Of a stretch of 36,314 nucleotides of DNA, positions 9,484 to 19,641 are shown one piece after another. Position numbers and translations under genes: made by a program. The stretch's first letter is position 1. Every line of letters starts with the position of its first letter. The notes beneath the pieces are model-generated. The model did not search any database and was not told the DNA's origin. It saw nothing but the letters and a program-made list of their open reading frames with translations. The DNA is from Aquabacterium olei (GTDB lineage Bacteria; Pseudomonadota; Gammaproteobacteria; Burkholderiales; Burkholderiaceae_C). The stretch spans positions 1-36,314 of the forward strand of contig JAJUHM010000003.1 of assembly GCA_029279925.1 (NCBI GenBank), in the 5' to 3' direction.

Positions 9484-10893
9484 ATGACCGGCTCTGCATC
9501 GCACCGCTACACCCACCGCGTCGGCACGCAGACCTTCGGCTTTCGCGACCTGAAGGACCTGATGGCCAAGGCCACGCCCGCGCGCTCCGGCGACCGGCTG
9601 GCCGGCGTGGCCGCAGGCTCGGCGCAAGAGCGCGTGGTGGCCCAGATGGCGCTGGCCGAGTTGCCGCTGGCCACCTTCCTGAACGAGGCGCTGATCCCGT
9701 ATGAGGAAGACGAGGTCACCCGCCTCATCCTCGACACGCACGATGCCACGGCCTTTGCGCCCATCGCCCACCTGACGGTGGGCGACTTCCGCAACTGGCT
9801 GCTGGCCGACGACACCGATGCCGATGCGCTGGCCGCGGTGGCACCCGGCATCACGCCCGAGATGGCCGCGGCCGTCAGCAAGATCATGCGCAACCAGGAC
9901 CTGATCCTGGTGGCCCGCAAATGCGCGGTGCGCTCGGCTTTTCGCAACACCATCGGCCTGCCGGGGCGCTTCTCCACCCGGCTGCAACCGAATCACCCGA
10001 CCGACGACGCCAGCGGCATCGCGGCCAGCATGCTCGACGGCCTGCTCTATGGCAGCGGCGACGCCGTCATCGGCATCAACCCCGCCACCGACAACGTGCC
10101 CCAGGTCATCAAGCTGGTGACCATGATGGCCGAGGTGATCGACCGCTACGAGATCCCCACGCAGTCGTGCGTGCTGACCCACGTCACCAACACCATCCAG
10201 GCCATCGAGCGCGGCGCGCCGGTCGACCTGGTCTTCCAGTCCATTGGCGGCACGGAGGCCACCAACCGCAGCTTCGGCATCGACCTGGCCGTGCTGGGCG
10301 AGGCCCGCGCGGCGGCGCTGTCGCTGCACCGCGGCACGGTCGGCGACAACGTCATGTATTTCGAAACCGGCCAGGGCAGTGCGCTGTCGGCCAACGGCCA
10401 CCATGGTGTCGACCAGCAGACCTGCGAGGCCCGCGCCTACGCCGTGGCGCGCCACTTCAAGCCGCTGCTGGTCAACACGGTGGTGGGCTTCATTGGCCCG
10501 GAGTACCTGTACGACGGCAAGCAGATCATCCGCGCCGGGCTGGAAGACCACTTCTGCGCCAAGCTGCTGGGGCTGCCCATGGGCTGCGACGTCTGCTACA
10601 CCAACCACGCCGAAGCGGACCAGAACGACATGGACGTGCTGCTGACGCTGCTGGCCGCGGCTGGCTGCACCTTCGTGATGGGCATCCCGGGTTCGGACGA
10701 CATCATGCTGAACTACCAGACCACGTCCTTCCACGATGCGCTGTATGCGCGCCGCGTGCTGGGCTTGCGGCCGGCGCCCGAGTTCGAAGCGTGGCTGGCC
10801 CGCGTGGGCATCTTCAGCCAGGCCGATGCCGGCTTCCGCCTGCCGGACGGCATGCCGGCCTTGTTCCAGCCGGCGCTCAAGGGGGCGGCCTGA
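9484..10893 (+). CDS. eutB: ethanolamine ammonia-lyase large subunit
   Basis: Full-length EutB-like protein ([31 protein letters not shown]..., [54 protein letters not shown]). Confidence 0.97.
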   Translation: MTGSASHRYTHRVGTQTFGFRDLKDLMAKATPARSGDRLAGVAAGSAQERVVAQMALAELPLATFLNEALIPYEEDEVTRLILDTHDATAFAPIAHLTVGDFRNWLLADDTDADALAAVAPGITPEMAAAVSKIMRNQDLILVARKCAVRSAFRNTIGLPGRFSTRLQPNHPTDDASGIAASMLDGLLYGSGDAVIGINPATDNVPQVIKLVTMMAEVIDRYEIPTQSCVLTHVTNTIQAIERGAPVDLVFQSIGGTEATNRSFGIDLAVLGEARAAALSLHRGTVGDNVMYFETGQGSALSANGHHGVDQQTCEARAYAVARHFKPLLVNTVVGFIGPEYLYDGKQIIRAGLEDHFCAKLLGLPMGCDVCYTNHAEADQNDMDVLLTLLAAAGCTFVMGIPGSDDIMLNYQTTSFHDALYARRVLGLRPAPEFEAWLARVGIFSQADAGFRLPDGMPALFQPALKGAA

Positions 10894-11759
10894 TGGCACA
10901 GGATGATCGTTCCGACGCGCCCCCGCTGGTGCACGCCAACCCCTGGGCCGCGCTGCGCCACTTCACCGCCGCGCGCATCGGGCTCGGTCGGGCCGGCGTG
11001 AGCCAACCGACGCAGCCGCAACTGGCCTTCCAGCTGGCGCACGCCCAGGCACGCGATGCCGTGCACCTGGCGCTGGATCTGGACGCGCTGCAACAGGCGC
11101 TGGCTTCGCTCAAACTGGGCTGCCTGCGGCTGCACAGCGCGGCCACCGACCGCGACACCTACCTGCAACGGCCCGACCTGGGGCGAAGGCTGGATGCGGC
11201 CTCACGGGCGCAATTGACCGAGCGCCGTGATGCGGGCGGCAGCCGGGCAACGGCCGGGGCCGACGCGCCCACCGCTCGGCCCTACGACCTCGCCTTTGTC
11301 GTGGCCGATGGCCTGTCTGCGCTCGCCATCGGCAGCCACGCTCTGCCCTTTCTGCAGCGCATGGTGCCCCGCCTGCGCGACGAAGGCTGGCGCATCGCCC
11401 CGATCTCCCTGGTCGAACAAGGCCGCGTGGCCGTGGCCGACGAGGTGGGCGAGCTGCTCGGCGCCCGCCTGGTGGTGATCCTGATCGGTGAGCGACCGGG
11501 CCTGAGTTCACCCGACAGCATGGGCCTGTACATGACCTGGATGCCGCGCGTGGGGCTGACCGACGCCAGCCGCAACTGCATCTCGAACGTGCGCCCCGCC
11601 GGTCTGCCCTACGACGAAGCCGCCGACAAGCTGCACTGGCTGCTGACCGAAGCCCGCCGCCGCGAACTGACCGGCGTGGGCCTGAAGGACGAGACCGCCC
11701 AGCCCGCCGATGCGCTGGGGCTGGGCGCGCGCAACTTCCTGCTGCCGGACAAGGGGTGA
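10893..11759 (+). CDS. eutC: ethanolamine ammonia-lyase small subunit
   Basis: Starts ATG overlapping the eutB stop (TGATG); EutC motifs [48 protein letters not shown]. Confidence 0.97.
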   Translation: MAQDDRSDAPPLVHANPWAALRHFTAARIGLGRAGVSQPTQPQLAFQLAHAQARDAVHLALDLDALQQALASLKLGCLRLHSAATDRDTYLQRPDLGRRLDAASRAQLTERRDAGGSRATAGADAPTARPYDLAFVVADGLSALAIGSHALPFLQRMVPRLRDEGWRIAPISLVEQGRVAVADEVGELLGARLVVILIGERPGLSSPDSMGLYMTWMPRVGLTDASRNCISNVRPAGLPYDEAADKLHWLLTEARRRELTGVGLKDETAQPADALGLGARNFLLPDKG

Positions 11760-11876
11760 CGCGAGGCGGCTGGGGCCCGTCCTGCGCCCCGGCTTTCACC
11801 CGCCTGCCCCTGTGCCCATCAGGGCCTGGGGGAATCCGCCATGCCTCGCGGCCCGGTTCGGCCGAACAATGGGGTC

Positions 11877-13271
<1,395 letters not shown>

Positions 13272-13329
13272 GGAGCGAGCGGGTCAACGAGGGTGGCGGC
13301 CGCTCGGCGTGCGGGCGGCCATGCGGTGC

Positions 13330-13755
13330 TCAGCGGCGCACGCAGCGCTCGAAACCGTGGTTGCCGCCCTTGAACTCGGCCTCGTAATAGAACTTCTGGA
13401 AGCTGGCCTTGCCCTTGCGTACCGAGACCGTGCCCAGGCCGGTGCCGTAGTCCTTGGTGGACGGATCGGTCAGGGCAAAGGTGATGGCGATGTGCGAGCC
13501 CGTGGCCACGGCCTGACCCAGGTAGGTGCCGAAATCGGGCACGTCCATCTTGAACGCGTAAGCGCCATAAGCGCCCACGCTCTGCGACTTTTCGAGCGCC
13601 ATGGTGACGACGGCGGTGTAGGGCCCCTCCTTGGCGTCCTGGCCGGTGCAGTCGTACACACCGCTGAGGTCAGGGCCCTGGAAAGGCTTGGCGGCGTGGG
13701 CGGGGAGGATGAGGGCGGCGGCGAGGGCCAGGATGGGGGTGAGGCGGGTGGGCAT
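13330..13755 (-). CDS. hypothetical secreted protein
   Basis: 141 aa with a signal peptide (MPTRLTPILALAAALILPAHAA) followed by DLSGVYDCTGQDAKEGPYTAVVTM. Confidence 0.75.
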   Translation of the reverse strand: MPTRLTPILALAAALILPAHAAKPFQGPDLSGVYDCTGQDAKEGPYTAVVTMALEKSQSVGAYGAYAFKMDVPDFGTYLGQAVATGSHIAITFALTDPSTKDYGTGLGTVSVRKGKASFQKFYYEAEFKGGNHGFERCVRR

Positions 13756-13828
13756 GGGACCGGGTCAACTGGAAACGACAGCCGTGTGATCTTGCCTCAA
13801 GGACGCACGCAGTCCAAGCAGTTCGATG

Positions 13829-14227
13829 TCAGGAACCCGGGTGGCGCACTTGTTTGAGTGTCCGTGTCATCCACTGTGCGCTGGGTTCTGCCGGGGCCGT
13901 ACCGCAGCGCACCTGGTAGGCCTGACCGGTCATGCTGCTGCGGGTGGCGGCCTGCTCGATGAAGGCCTCGGCCGACGGGACGCCCCCGCGCTTGTCCTCA
14001 AGGTAATCGAGCTTGCGCAACATGTGGGCTTTCGCATCGGTGGCACTGAACCAGCTGCCATTGCGCTGGAACACGCAACCCGATTGCTGCAGCGCCTTCA
14101 GCAGCCCATCGATCTCGGATCGGGTGGTGGCCGGTGTGGCGGCATGGCTGACGTGGCACGCCAGGGCTGCGAGCACAGCGCAGAGGGCCCGGCTCAGGCG
14201 CGCGCCTAGGCTCACTTGCTGCCCCAT
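13829..14227 (-). CDS. DUF5329 domain-containing protein (YfeK-like)
   Basis: Signal peptide (LSRALCAVLAALACHVSHA) then SEIDGLLKALQQSGCVFQRNGSWFSATDAKAHMLRKLDYLEDKR...YQVRCG. Confidence 0.75.
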   Translation of the reverse strand: MGQQVSLGARLSRALCAVLAALACHVSHAATPATTRSEIDGLLKALQQSGCVFQRNGSWFSATDAKAHMLRKLDYLEDKRGGVPSAEAFIEQAATRSSMTGQAYQVRCGTAPAEPSAQWMTRTLKQVRHPGS

Positions 14228-15273
14228 GCGAGCGGCCGCCCCGTTGCCGGATCCAGCCCCTTGGCGCGGGCCATTTCGGCAATGCGCGCCTCGCTGGGCA
14301 CCGGCGGCGGGATGTTGGCCTCGAACTCCTCCTGCCACTTGAACTTGCCGTTCCAGGGCGGCAGTTTGGCTGGGGGCAGGGGCACGATGTCGTCGAGTTC
14401 GGGGACGGAGGGGTTGAGGTAGGAGTAGGCCCCGAGGAAGCGCGCGATGGCTTTGTAGCGCGCTGAACGTTCCAGGTCTGGCTTGAGGGCCATGTAATCA
14501 AGCCGATCGTTGGGGTCCTCGCTTTTGAAGCCCCCCTGAAGGAATGCAGCTGCCAGTTCACTACCAGCCTTCGTTCCAAGTTGAAGCGCATAGACCGCGC
14601 TTTTGTACTCTCCGACGGTTTGAAAATCGACCCCCACCCTCTGTGCCGACACTTTGTGCCCTTGTTCTCCTGCGCAGAGCATCATCTTCCGCCCGATTGC
14701 AGGCGCCTTGGTGATGGGCGAGAGCTGGACGCCGATCCAGTATTGCGCTTCTGGGTTGCCCAGGTCCGCGGCCTTGCGGATGTATTGCATCCCCGCCTCG
14801 GGGTCCCGCTTGACACCGTAGCCGCTACGCAGGAACTGACCCATATCGAAGTACCCGCCGGGGATGCCGCGGCGAATGAGGTCCTCCACCAGATCTACTC
14901 GCTCGGTCACTGGCGTTGCACTGACCGCCTGCCCCCGGTCAAGCAGATCGCGCAGCTCCACGTTCGCCTTGTCATGGCCGTGGGCTGTCGCAATGCGGAT
15001 CAGGCGCTCGACTTTGGGGAACACAGCCGGGTCGCGCTTGAGGATGTTGCCGCGGCGAAGCCAGCGCGCGTACTTGTAGAGTTGGTCGGCCTCGGGGTCG
15101 CGTGGTGGGATGCGATCCTTTTCGTGCGTGCAGATGAAAGTGGGCTTCTCCAATTCGTCGTGTGTCGTCTCTTGTACAGGAGCTGCCCTCTGCTCAGGGC
15201 GACCAGGCGAGCCGAATGCAGGGACGAAGGTGCTCGCGAGCAGCAGACATGCGAGAGAGGCTTGTATCTTCAT
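14212..15273 (-). CDS. Sel1-like repeat / DUF6396-like secreted protein of the T6SS effector cluster
   Basis: Signal peptide MKIQASLACLLLASTFVPAFG; Sel1-like repeat (GGYFDMGQFLRSGYGVKRDPEAGMQYIRKAADLGNPEAQYWIG). The extended ORF starts at 15342, but MKIQ at 15273 gives the signal peptide. Confidence 0.75.
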   Translation of the reverse strand: MKIQASLACLLLASTFVPAFGSPGRPEQRAAPVQETTHDELEKPTFICTHEKDRIPPRDPEADQLYKYARWLRRGNILKRDPAVFPKVERLIRIATAHGHDKANVELRDLLDRGQAVSATPVTERVDLVEDLIRRGIPGGYFDMGQFLRSGYGVKRDPEAGMQYIRKAADLGNPEAQYWIGVQLSPITKAPAIGRKMMLCAGEQGHKVSAQRVGVDFQTVGEYKSAVYALQLGTKAGSELAAAFLQGGFKSEDPNDRLDYMALKPDLERSARYKAIARFLGAYSYLNPSVPELDDIVPLPPAKLPPWNGKFKWQEEFEANIPPPVPSEARIAEMARAKGLDPATGRPLAWGSK

Positions 15274-15319
15274 TGGTGCTTGATGGCGTGTTGCCGCTCC
15301 GGCTTTGGCATGCTTTCGC

Positions 15320-15853
15320 TCATTCAGGGGTGCGATGCGCATTTTCAGGACAGTGCTTCGTCACCGGCGGCATCGGATAGTGGTCCCAAGGCGCCTTTCC
15401 GGGAATGGGTGCACGCGGGCCCGGATACACCGGCGACCCAGGTGCGTAGTTGGACACAGTCGCCCGGACGTCACCGTTCGGCAGGAAATGCACGTACAAG
15501 CGCCCCAGTTAATCGTAGCGTTCCAGTGAGACTCGCCGCCGGAAGCACCGCCATGTTCCCTCGCGCCAGTTGGCCACCTCCCATCGCACCTCAATGCTGG
15601 CGGCGGGTTTCCACTTCAGAGGAATGCGTGCACAGCAAACGACGCGACCGCCCTTCCCGGCCTGGAACCCATGGCGCCCGTCTACCCAGAAGTCCTGCAC
15701 GCTGAGGTGGTCTGCCAAGTGGTCCACGCCCGTCATGCTGACGCCCTCCATGACCACACGCTCGCCCATGGCGTGACTATTGTTCGCCCAGAGCGAGATC
15801 AAGAGTACAAGGATCGTGGATCGGAGGCCGTGAGCTCGGATCTGCCCTCTCAT
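15320..15853 (-). pseudogene. second DUF3304-like protein, interrupted by in-frame TAA at 15509-15511
   Basis: ORF 15509..15853 continues in frame after TAA to TGA at 15320: ...VVCCARIPLKWKPAASIEVRWEVANWREGTWRCFRRRVSLERYD*LGRLYVHFLPNGDVRATVSNYAPGSPVYPG.... It aligns by eye with the intact DUF3304 at 18042-18797 (CCFDLPRQWQPGMKLKVRS...VEVPRYEPGELGTLWVLQFADGRVEV). Confidence 0.75.
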
Positions 15854-18045
15854 GCGATCGCACGCGGTCTGTCCGGGGCCGCAACATCCGGCGTCTTGGG
15901 CTCGGGCGGTCGCGCATTGGAAATCAGCATCCTGTCCGAGCCCGCGTACACCTTGCGATAGCGGAGGTAGCCCGCCTTCGCAAGCAGGAAGGGCTCACGG
16001 CCTTCGGTCAGCATGCGAGGAATCTGCTTCGTCCTGTGGAACTCCATTGCAGCCTGGCGCTGAGCGTCGGTCAACCCGTCGCCATTGGGCATCTCCCGGC
16101 CGGCGTGGTGCCTCTGGCTTGCGCGCTCCGCCCGCTGGATCCGCTTGTGCCAATCTTCCAGCATGGCCTCCATGTCGTCCTGGCTGTCCGGGTTACCGGG
16201 CACCAGCTTGAACCAGGCACGGGAGTCATGCACGTACTCGTCGAAGAAGGCCGCCGCGGTGTCCGTGATCGGTGTGGCCGCATGCCACCATGTGGCCAGT
16301 TCTTCCCATTCGCGCGCATGGTCATCCGAGAAGCCCGGAGACTGCCGTTTCGGCACGAAGTCCGGCCCCTTGCGCCGGAGCCACTGCTGGAAGGCGTCCA
16401 GCTCGTTTTCCAGTTCCCTGTTGGCCGAGTGCAGATCGTTCTGGTCGAAGGTGGAGGAACGCCTGAAACTTTCCGTTTCGTGCAGCGGCAGCGACTGACC
16501 GACGCGACGCAGCAGACGCCACTGGATGTACAGCTGGCGCTGCTCTCGGAAGATGTCGGTGAGCGACGATGGCCACACCGTCTGCCCCGACTGAGTCACG
16601 ACGGGCTTGCCTGCCTGGCAGACCTCAAGGTAGCGGTTGAAGTCGTCGATGGTGCGCCGTGACAGCGCGAACCGCTTCTTGGCCTTGTCCGACGCCAACT
16701 CGAGCTTCAGCGGCACACCGGACAGGCGCGCCTCGCGGTACATCATGATGAGCGGGATGCGCGACAGCATGTCCTCGCCATCGGCGCTCAAGCCTTTGCC
16801 TTGCTCCTGCGGCGCGTAGCCACCGCCGATGTCGGAGTGCACGCCGGGCAGCACGATCTCCTGCATCTTCCCGTCGTACTGCCCGTTGACCGAGATCGAG
16901 TCCAGTGGGAAGCTGCGCCGTACCTCATGGGCGGCCACCAGGTGCAGGCAGCGCACATCCGACGGAACGCGCAAGCTGACTTCAGCATCCGACCAGGCCG
17001 AGTGCCCGTCGAGCCAGCGGCCGAACAGCGAGTTGCCCAGTGTGTTGGCCAGGCCCACTGAGGCCACGGTGTCGAAAATGCCGAGGAACTCGATCTCGAA
17101 TGGGAAGCCACCCAGCGTCATTGCGTGCTTTGTGGACATGCCAGAGAGCTGCGCGTCGAGCTTGCCGAGCGCCTGCAGCCAGTTCACGAACACACGTGCC
17201 TTGGTCGCGCCACGAGAGAAGCCGAAGACCGACACGTTGATCTTCTCGACCATACCGGGATCCAGCCGCGCCGGCTTCAAGTCTGGGCCGGTGGGCCAGT
17301 GTGGCCGGATCGCGTCGTGCAGCCGAGTCAGCAGGCCTGTGAAGGCCTCGCGGGTGGCGCGCGCTGGGTCTGTTGCGCCGTCGTCGCTGGGGTCGGCAAA
17401 CCAGCCGCGCTCAGACAGCCGCTTCAACGTGCTGGCAGACAAGTACGTCCGGTTGGCGAGCCGGTGAGCCTCGTCGGCCGTGATCAGCATGGCCCCCTGC
17501 TTGAAGAAGCGATGCACGTTGTTGATGGCCTGGACCAATGCCCACACCAGACGGGCGCTGCCATTGTTGGCGGCGGCCGCACCCAGCGTGCCATCGAGCA
17601 GGCCCTTGCCGGTGTCGCCGATCTGCTTGAACTCGGTGCCCACCCCTGGCACATAGACCTTGAAGAAGTGCTTGTACAGCTCGGGCTTGTAGGCCCAGTC
17701 GGTGTCAGGCGCGAGCACGCCGGGTACGCTCTGGCCCGGATAGACGTCATAGAGGCGCGCGACGTTGCTGTGGCAGTTGGGGGACTTGCGCTCCTCCTTT
17801 TCTTTGTGTTTCGTGGCTGCGGCCTGCGGGTCGCTCGGCTCACACGCCATGTAGTTGTTGCGCGTGCCGTCGAAGAAGAAGCCGAAGAAGAGGTTGTACT
17901 TGCAGGACTCGCCGGGTTTGCCGTATTGGGGTTGTTCGCGGGGTTCCGTCTTTCGAAGCGTCTCGGCGCTGTCTTTATCGAAGAATGCGCTGACATTGGA
18001 TGCGCTCTCAAACTGTGAGCCCACTCGGTCACATAGCTTGATCAT
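15850..18045 (-). CDS. T6SS phospholipase effector, Tle1-like (DUF2235 domain)
   Basis: 731 aa; FFGFFFDGTRNNY, GxSxG lipase motif VFGFSRGATKARVF, VHSDIGGGY; downstream of vgrG/DUF4123; ATGA overlaps on both sides. Confidence 0.9.
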   Translation of the reverse strand: MIKLCDRVGSQFESASNVSAFFDKDSAETLRKTEPREQPQYGKPGESCKYNLFFGFFFDGTRNNYMACEPSDPQAAATKHKEKEERKSPNCHSNVARLYDVYPGQSVPGVLAPDTDWAYKPELYKHFFKVYVPGVGTEFKQIGDTGKGLLDGTLGAAAANNGSARLVWALVQAINNVHRFFKQGAMLITADEAHRLANRTYLSASTLKRLSERGWFADPSDDGATDPARATREAFTGLLTRLHDAIRPHWPTGPDLKPARLDPGMVEKINVSVFGFSRGATKARVFVNWLQALGKLDAQLSGMSTKHAMTLGGFPFEIEFLGIFDTVASVGLANTLGNSLFGRWLDGHSAWSDAEVSLRVPSDVRCLHLVAAHEVRRSFPLDSISVNGQYDGKMQEIVLPGVHSDIGGGYAPQEQGKGLSADGEDMLSRIPLIMMYREARLSGVPLKLELASDKAKKRFALSRRTIDDFNRYLEVCQAGKPVVTQSGQTVWPSSLTDIFREQRQLYIQWRLLRRVGQSLPLHETESFRRSSTFDQNDLHSANRELENELDAFQQWLRRKGPDFVPKRQSPGFSDDHAREWEELATWWHAATPITDTAAAFFDEYVHDSRAWFKLVPGNPDSQDDMEAMLEDWHKRIQRAERASQRHHAGREMPNGDGLTDAQRQAAMEFHRTKQIPRMLTEGREPFLLAKAGYLRYRKVYAGSDRMLISNARPPEPKTPDVAAPDRPRAIA

Positions 18046-18797
18046 CGAGGCTCTTCCCCTTCCAATTTCTTCACCTGTGCTTTGCTTTTCACCAAGCCCT
18101 CCGAGTACTCGCGCCGAAGGTGTGCCAGGTAGGCGGGATCTGAAGGCCCGGTGTATCCCTTGAGCTCTGCAGGTCTGTACCTAGCAGCGTGAGCCCAAGC
18201 GCTATTACTTCTTTCCTTCGGTGCTTGCTCAAGCTCGGCCAATAGCTCCTCGTAAAGGCGAACTCCGTCACGTGCGCTCTCGTAATAAATCTTCCAAATC
18301 TTCGTCCGGTAAGCCAACGACGGCTTGGGCCACCCCTTGACCGACCCCGTCCACTGCGGGTGTTCCGGCGATACCATGCTGTTGAGCACCTCCACTCGCC
18401 CATCCGCGAATTGCAGCACCCACAGCGTGCCAAGCTCGCCGGGCTCATAGCGCGGCACTTCCACCAACTGCTCGGTCACGTCGTCGCGCACCCACTTCCC
18501 GCCTTCTGAGACGCCTTTGTAGCTGCGCACCTTGAGCTTCATGCCAGGCTGCCATTGACGCGGCAGGTCGAAGCAGCACATCTGGCCACCGGCGGAGAAA
18601 GGCGTGAGTTCGCCCGAACTGACCCGGTTGTCCGCGCGTGCGGTGTCGTAGACCGACATGCTGTAGTCGAAGTCGGTGTAGTTCACGCCCACCACGGGCA
18701 GGCCCAGCTGCTTGGGCGCCGAGCTGCATGCCGTGCTGCCAAGCAGCAGAATGAGGGCGGACAGGCGCCACACGGTTCGGGTGAAAGATGTGATCAA
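18042..18797 (-). CDS. DUF3304 domain lipoprotein, probable Tli-type immunity protein
   Basis: Signal with lipobox-like LLLGSTAC; VVGVNYTDFDYSMSVYDTA...GGQMCCFDLPRQWQPGMKLKV; TTG start overlaps the DUF4123 stop; precedes the Tle gene. Confidence 0.85.
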   Translation of the reverse strand: MITSFTRTVWRLSALILLLGSTACSSAPKQLGLPVVGVNYTDFDYSMSVYDTARADNRVSSGELTPFSAGGQMCCFDLPRQWQPGMKLKVRSYKGVSEGGKWVRDDVTEQLVEVPRYEPGELGTLWVLQFADGRVEVLNSMVSPEHPQWTGSVKGWPKPSLAYRTKIWKIYYESARDGVRLYEELLAELEQAPKERSNSAWAHAARYRPAELKGYTGPSDPAYLAHLRREYSEGLVKSKAQVKKLEGEEPR

Positions 18798-19636
18798 GCG
18801 AGGTTCTCCTCAGACCAGGCGCGCAAGGCGGTTTCCGTGTCTGGTGTGTTGGGCGGGGTGTCAGCCGCATCCGCGCGCCCGGCTTCCGATAGCCAGTGGT
18901 CGACCCAGTCAAGATGGGCGCGTTCCGGCAGCTTGTGTTGCTGGGCCGCCTCCAGTGCCTGGGCTGCCAGGCGATATCGCGCTGCGTGCGTCAACTGCTG
19001 ATGGCGCCCTTGGGTCATGAAGCGGAACAGCATTTCGTCAACCGCTGCATCGTCCAGCATTTGATCGAACTGGTCCTGCTCGAGCGTCACTTCGTCCGGG
19101 ATGGCGGCGTCGGGTGTGGCCTCGATCGGCAGTTCATGCCATGCGCCGTCGCGCCCGATGTGGTGCCAGGCGATGGCCGGGCCGATGAAAGCTGCACGCT
19201 GCGCATCGCTCAGGGCGGCGAGGAAGCCCGGCAGGCGTCGGGTATCCGGAAAGCGGCAGTTGAACCACTGGTTCTCGACTTGCACCACACACCAGGGGCG
19301 CAAGCGGGCCGTCCAGTCCTCCAACGGTTCGGGCGTGATCACGGCGCTGAGCGCCGGAGCCCCCGAGCCCGCCTGGAGCACGGTCAGCAAAGCGGCGTTA
19401 TTGGGCGCAAAGGTGAGGGTCAAAGGGCTGACGCTGCGCAGCGAGGCCGGGTCACCCGCATTGCCATCGAACAAGGCAAGCCAGCGGGTCGAGGCCCCGA
19501 ACCGTTGATGCGTACCCGGGACAAAGACGCTGTCAAACAGCAGGTGAACGTGATGCCCCTCCGGGAGGCGACCCTGCAGACGCTGCAGATGGTCAGCCCA
19601 GTCTGGCACCCAGGGATCGATGAAGTCGAGCGCCAT
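18794..19636 (-). CDS. DUF4123 domain-containing T6SS effector adaptor/chaperone
   Basis: Internal start MALDFIDPWVPDWADHLQRLQGRLPEGHHVHLLFDSVFVPGTHQRF...WHELP...; positioned 5 bp after vgrG. Confidence 0.82.
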   Translation of the reverse strand: MALDFIDPWVPDWADHLQRLQGRLPEGHHVHLLFDSVFVPGTHQRFGASTRWLALFDGNAGDPASLRSVSPLTLTFAPNNAALLTVLQAGSGAPALSAVITPEPLEDWTARLRPWCVVQVENQWFNCRFPDTRRLPGFLAALSDAQRAAFIGPAIAWHHIGRDGAWHELPIEATPDAAIPDEVTLEQDQFDQMLDDAAVDEMLFRFMTQGRHQQLTHAARYRLAAQALEAAQQHKLPERAHLDWVDHWLSEAGRADAADTPPNTPDTETALRAWSEENLA

Positions 19637-19641
19637 GTCGA

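Noticed and set aside
8103-10899. Minus-strand ORFs of 459 and 479 aa (8103..9482, 9460..10899)
   Set aside because: Antisense to the ethanolamine permease and eutB; biased composition, no recognisable family.
9921-11759. 612 aa plus-strand ORF
   Set aside because: Its C-terminal part is real EutC (start 10893); the N-terminal extension is an out-of-frame reading of eutB.
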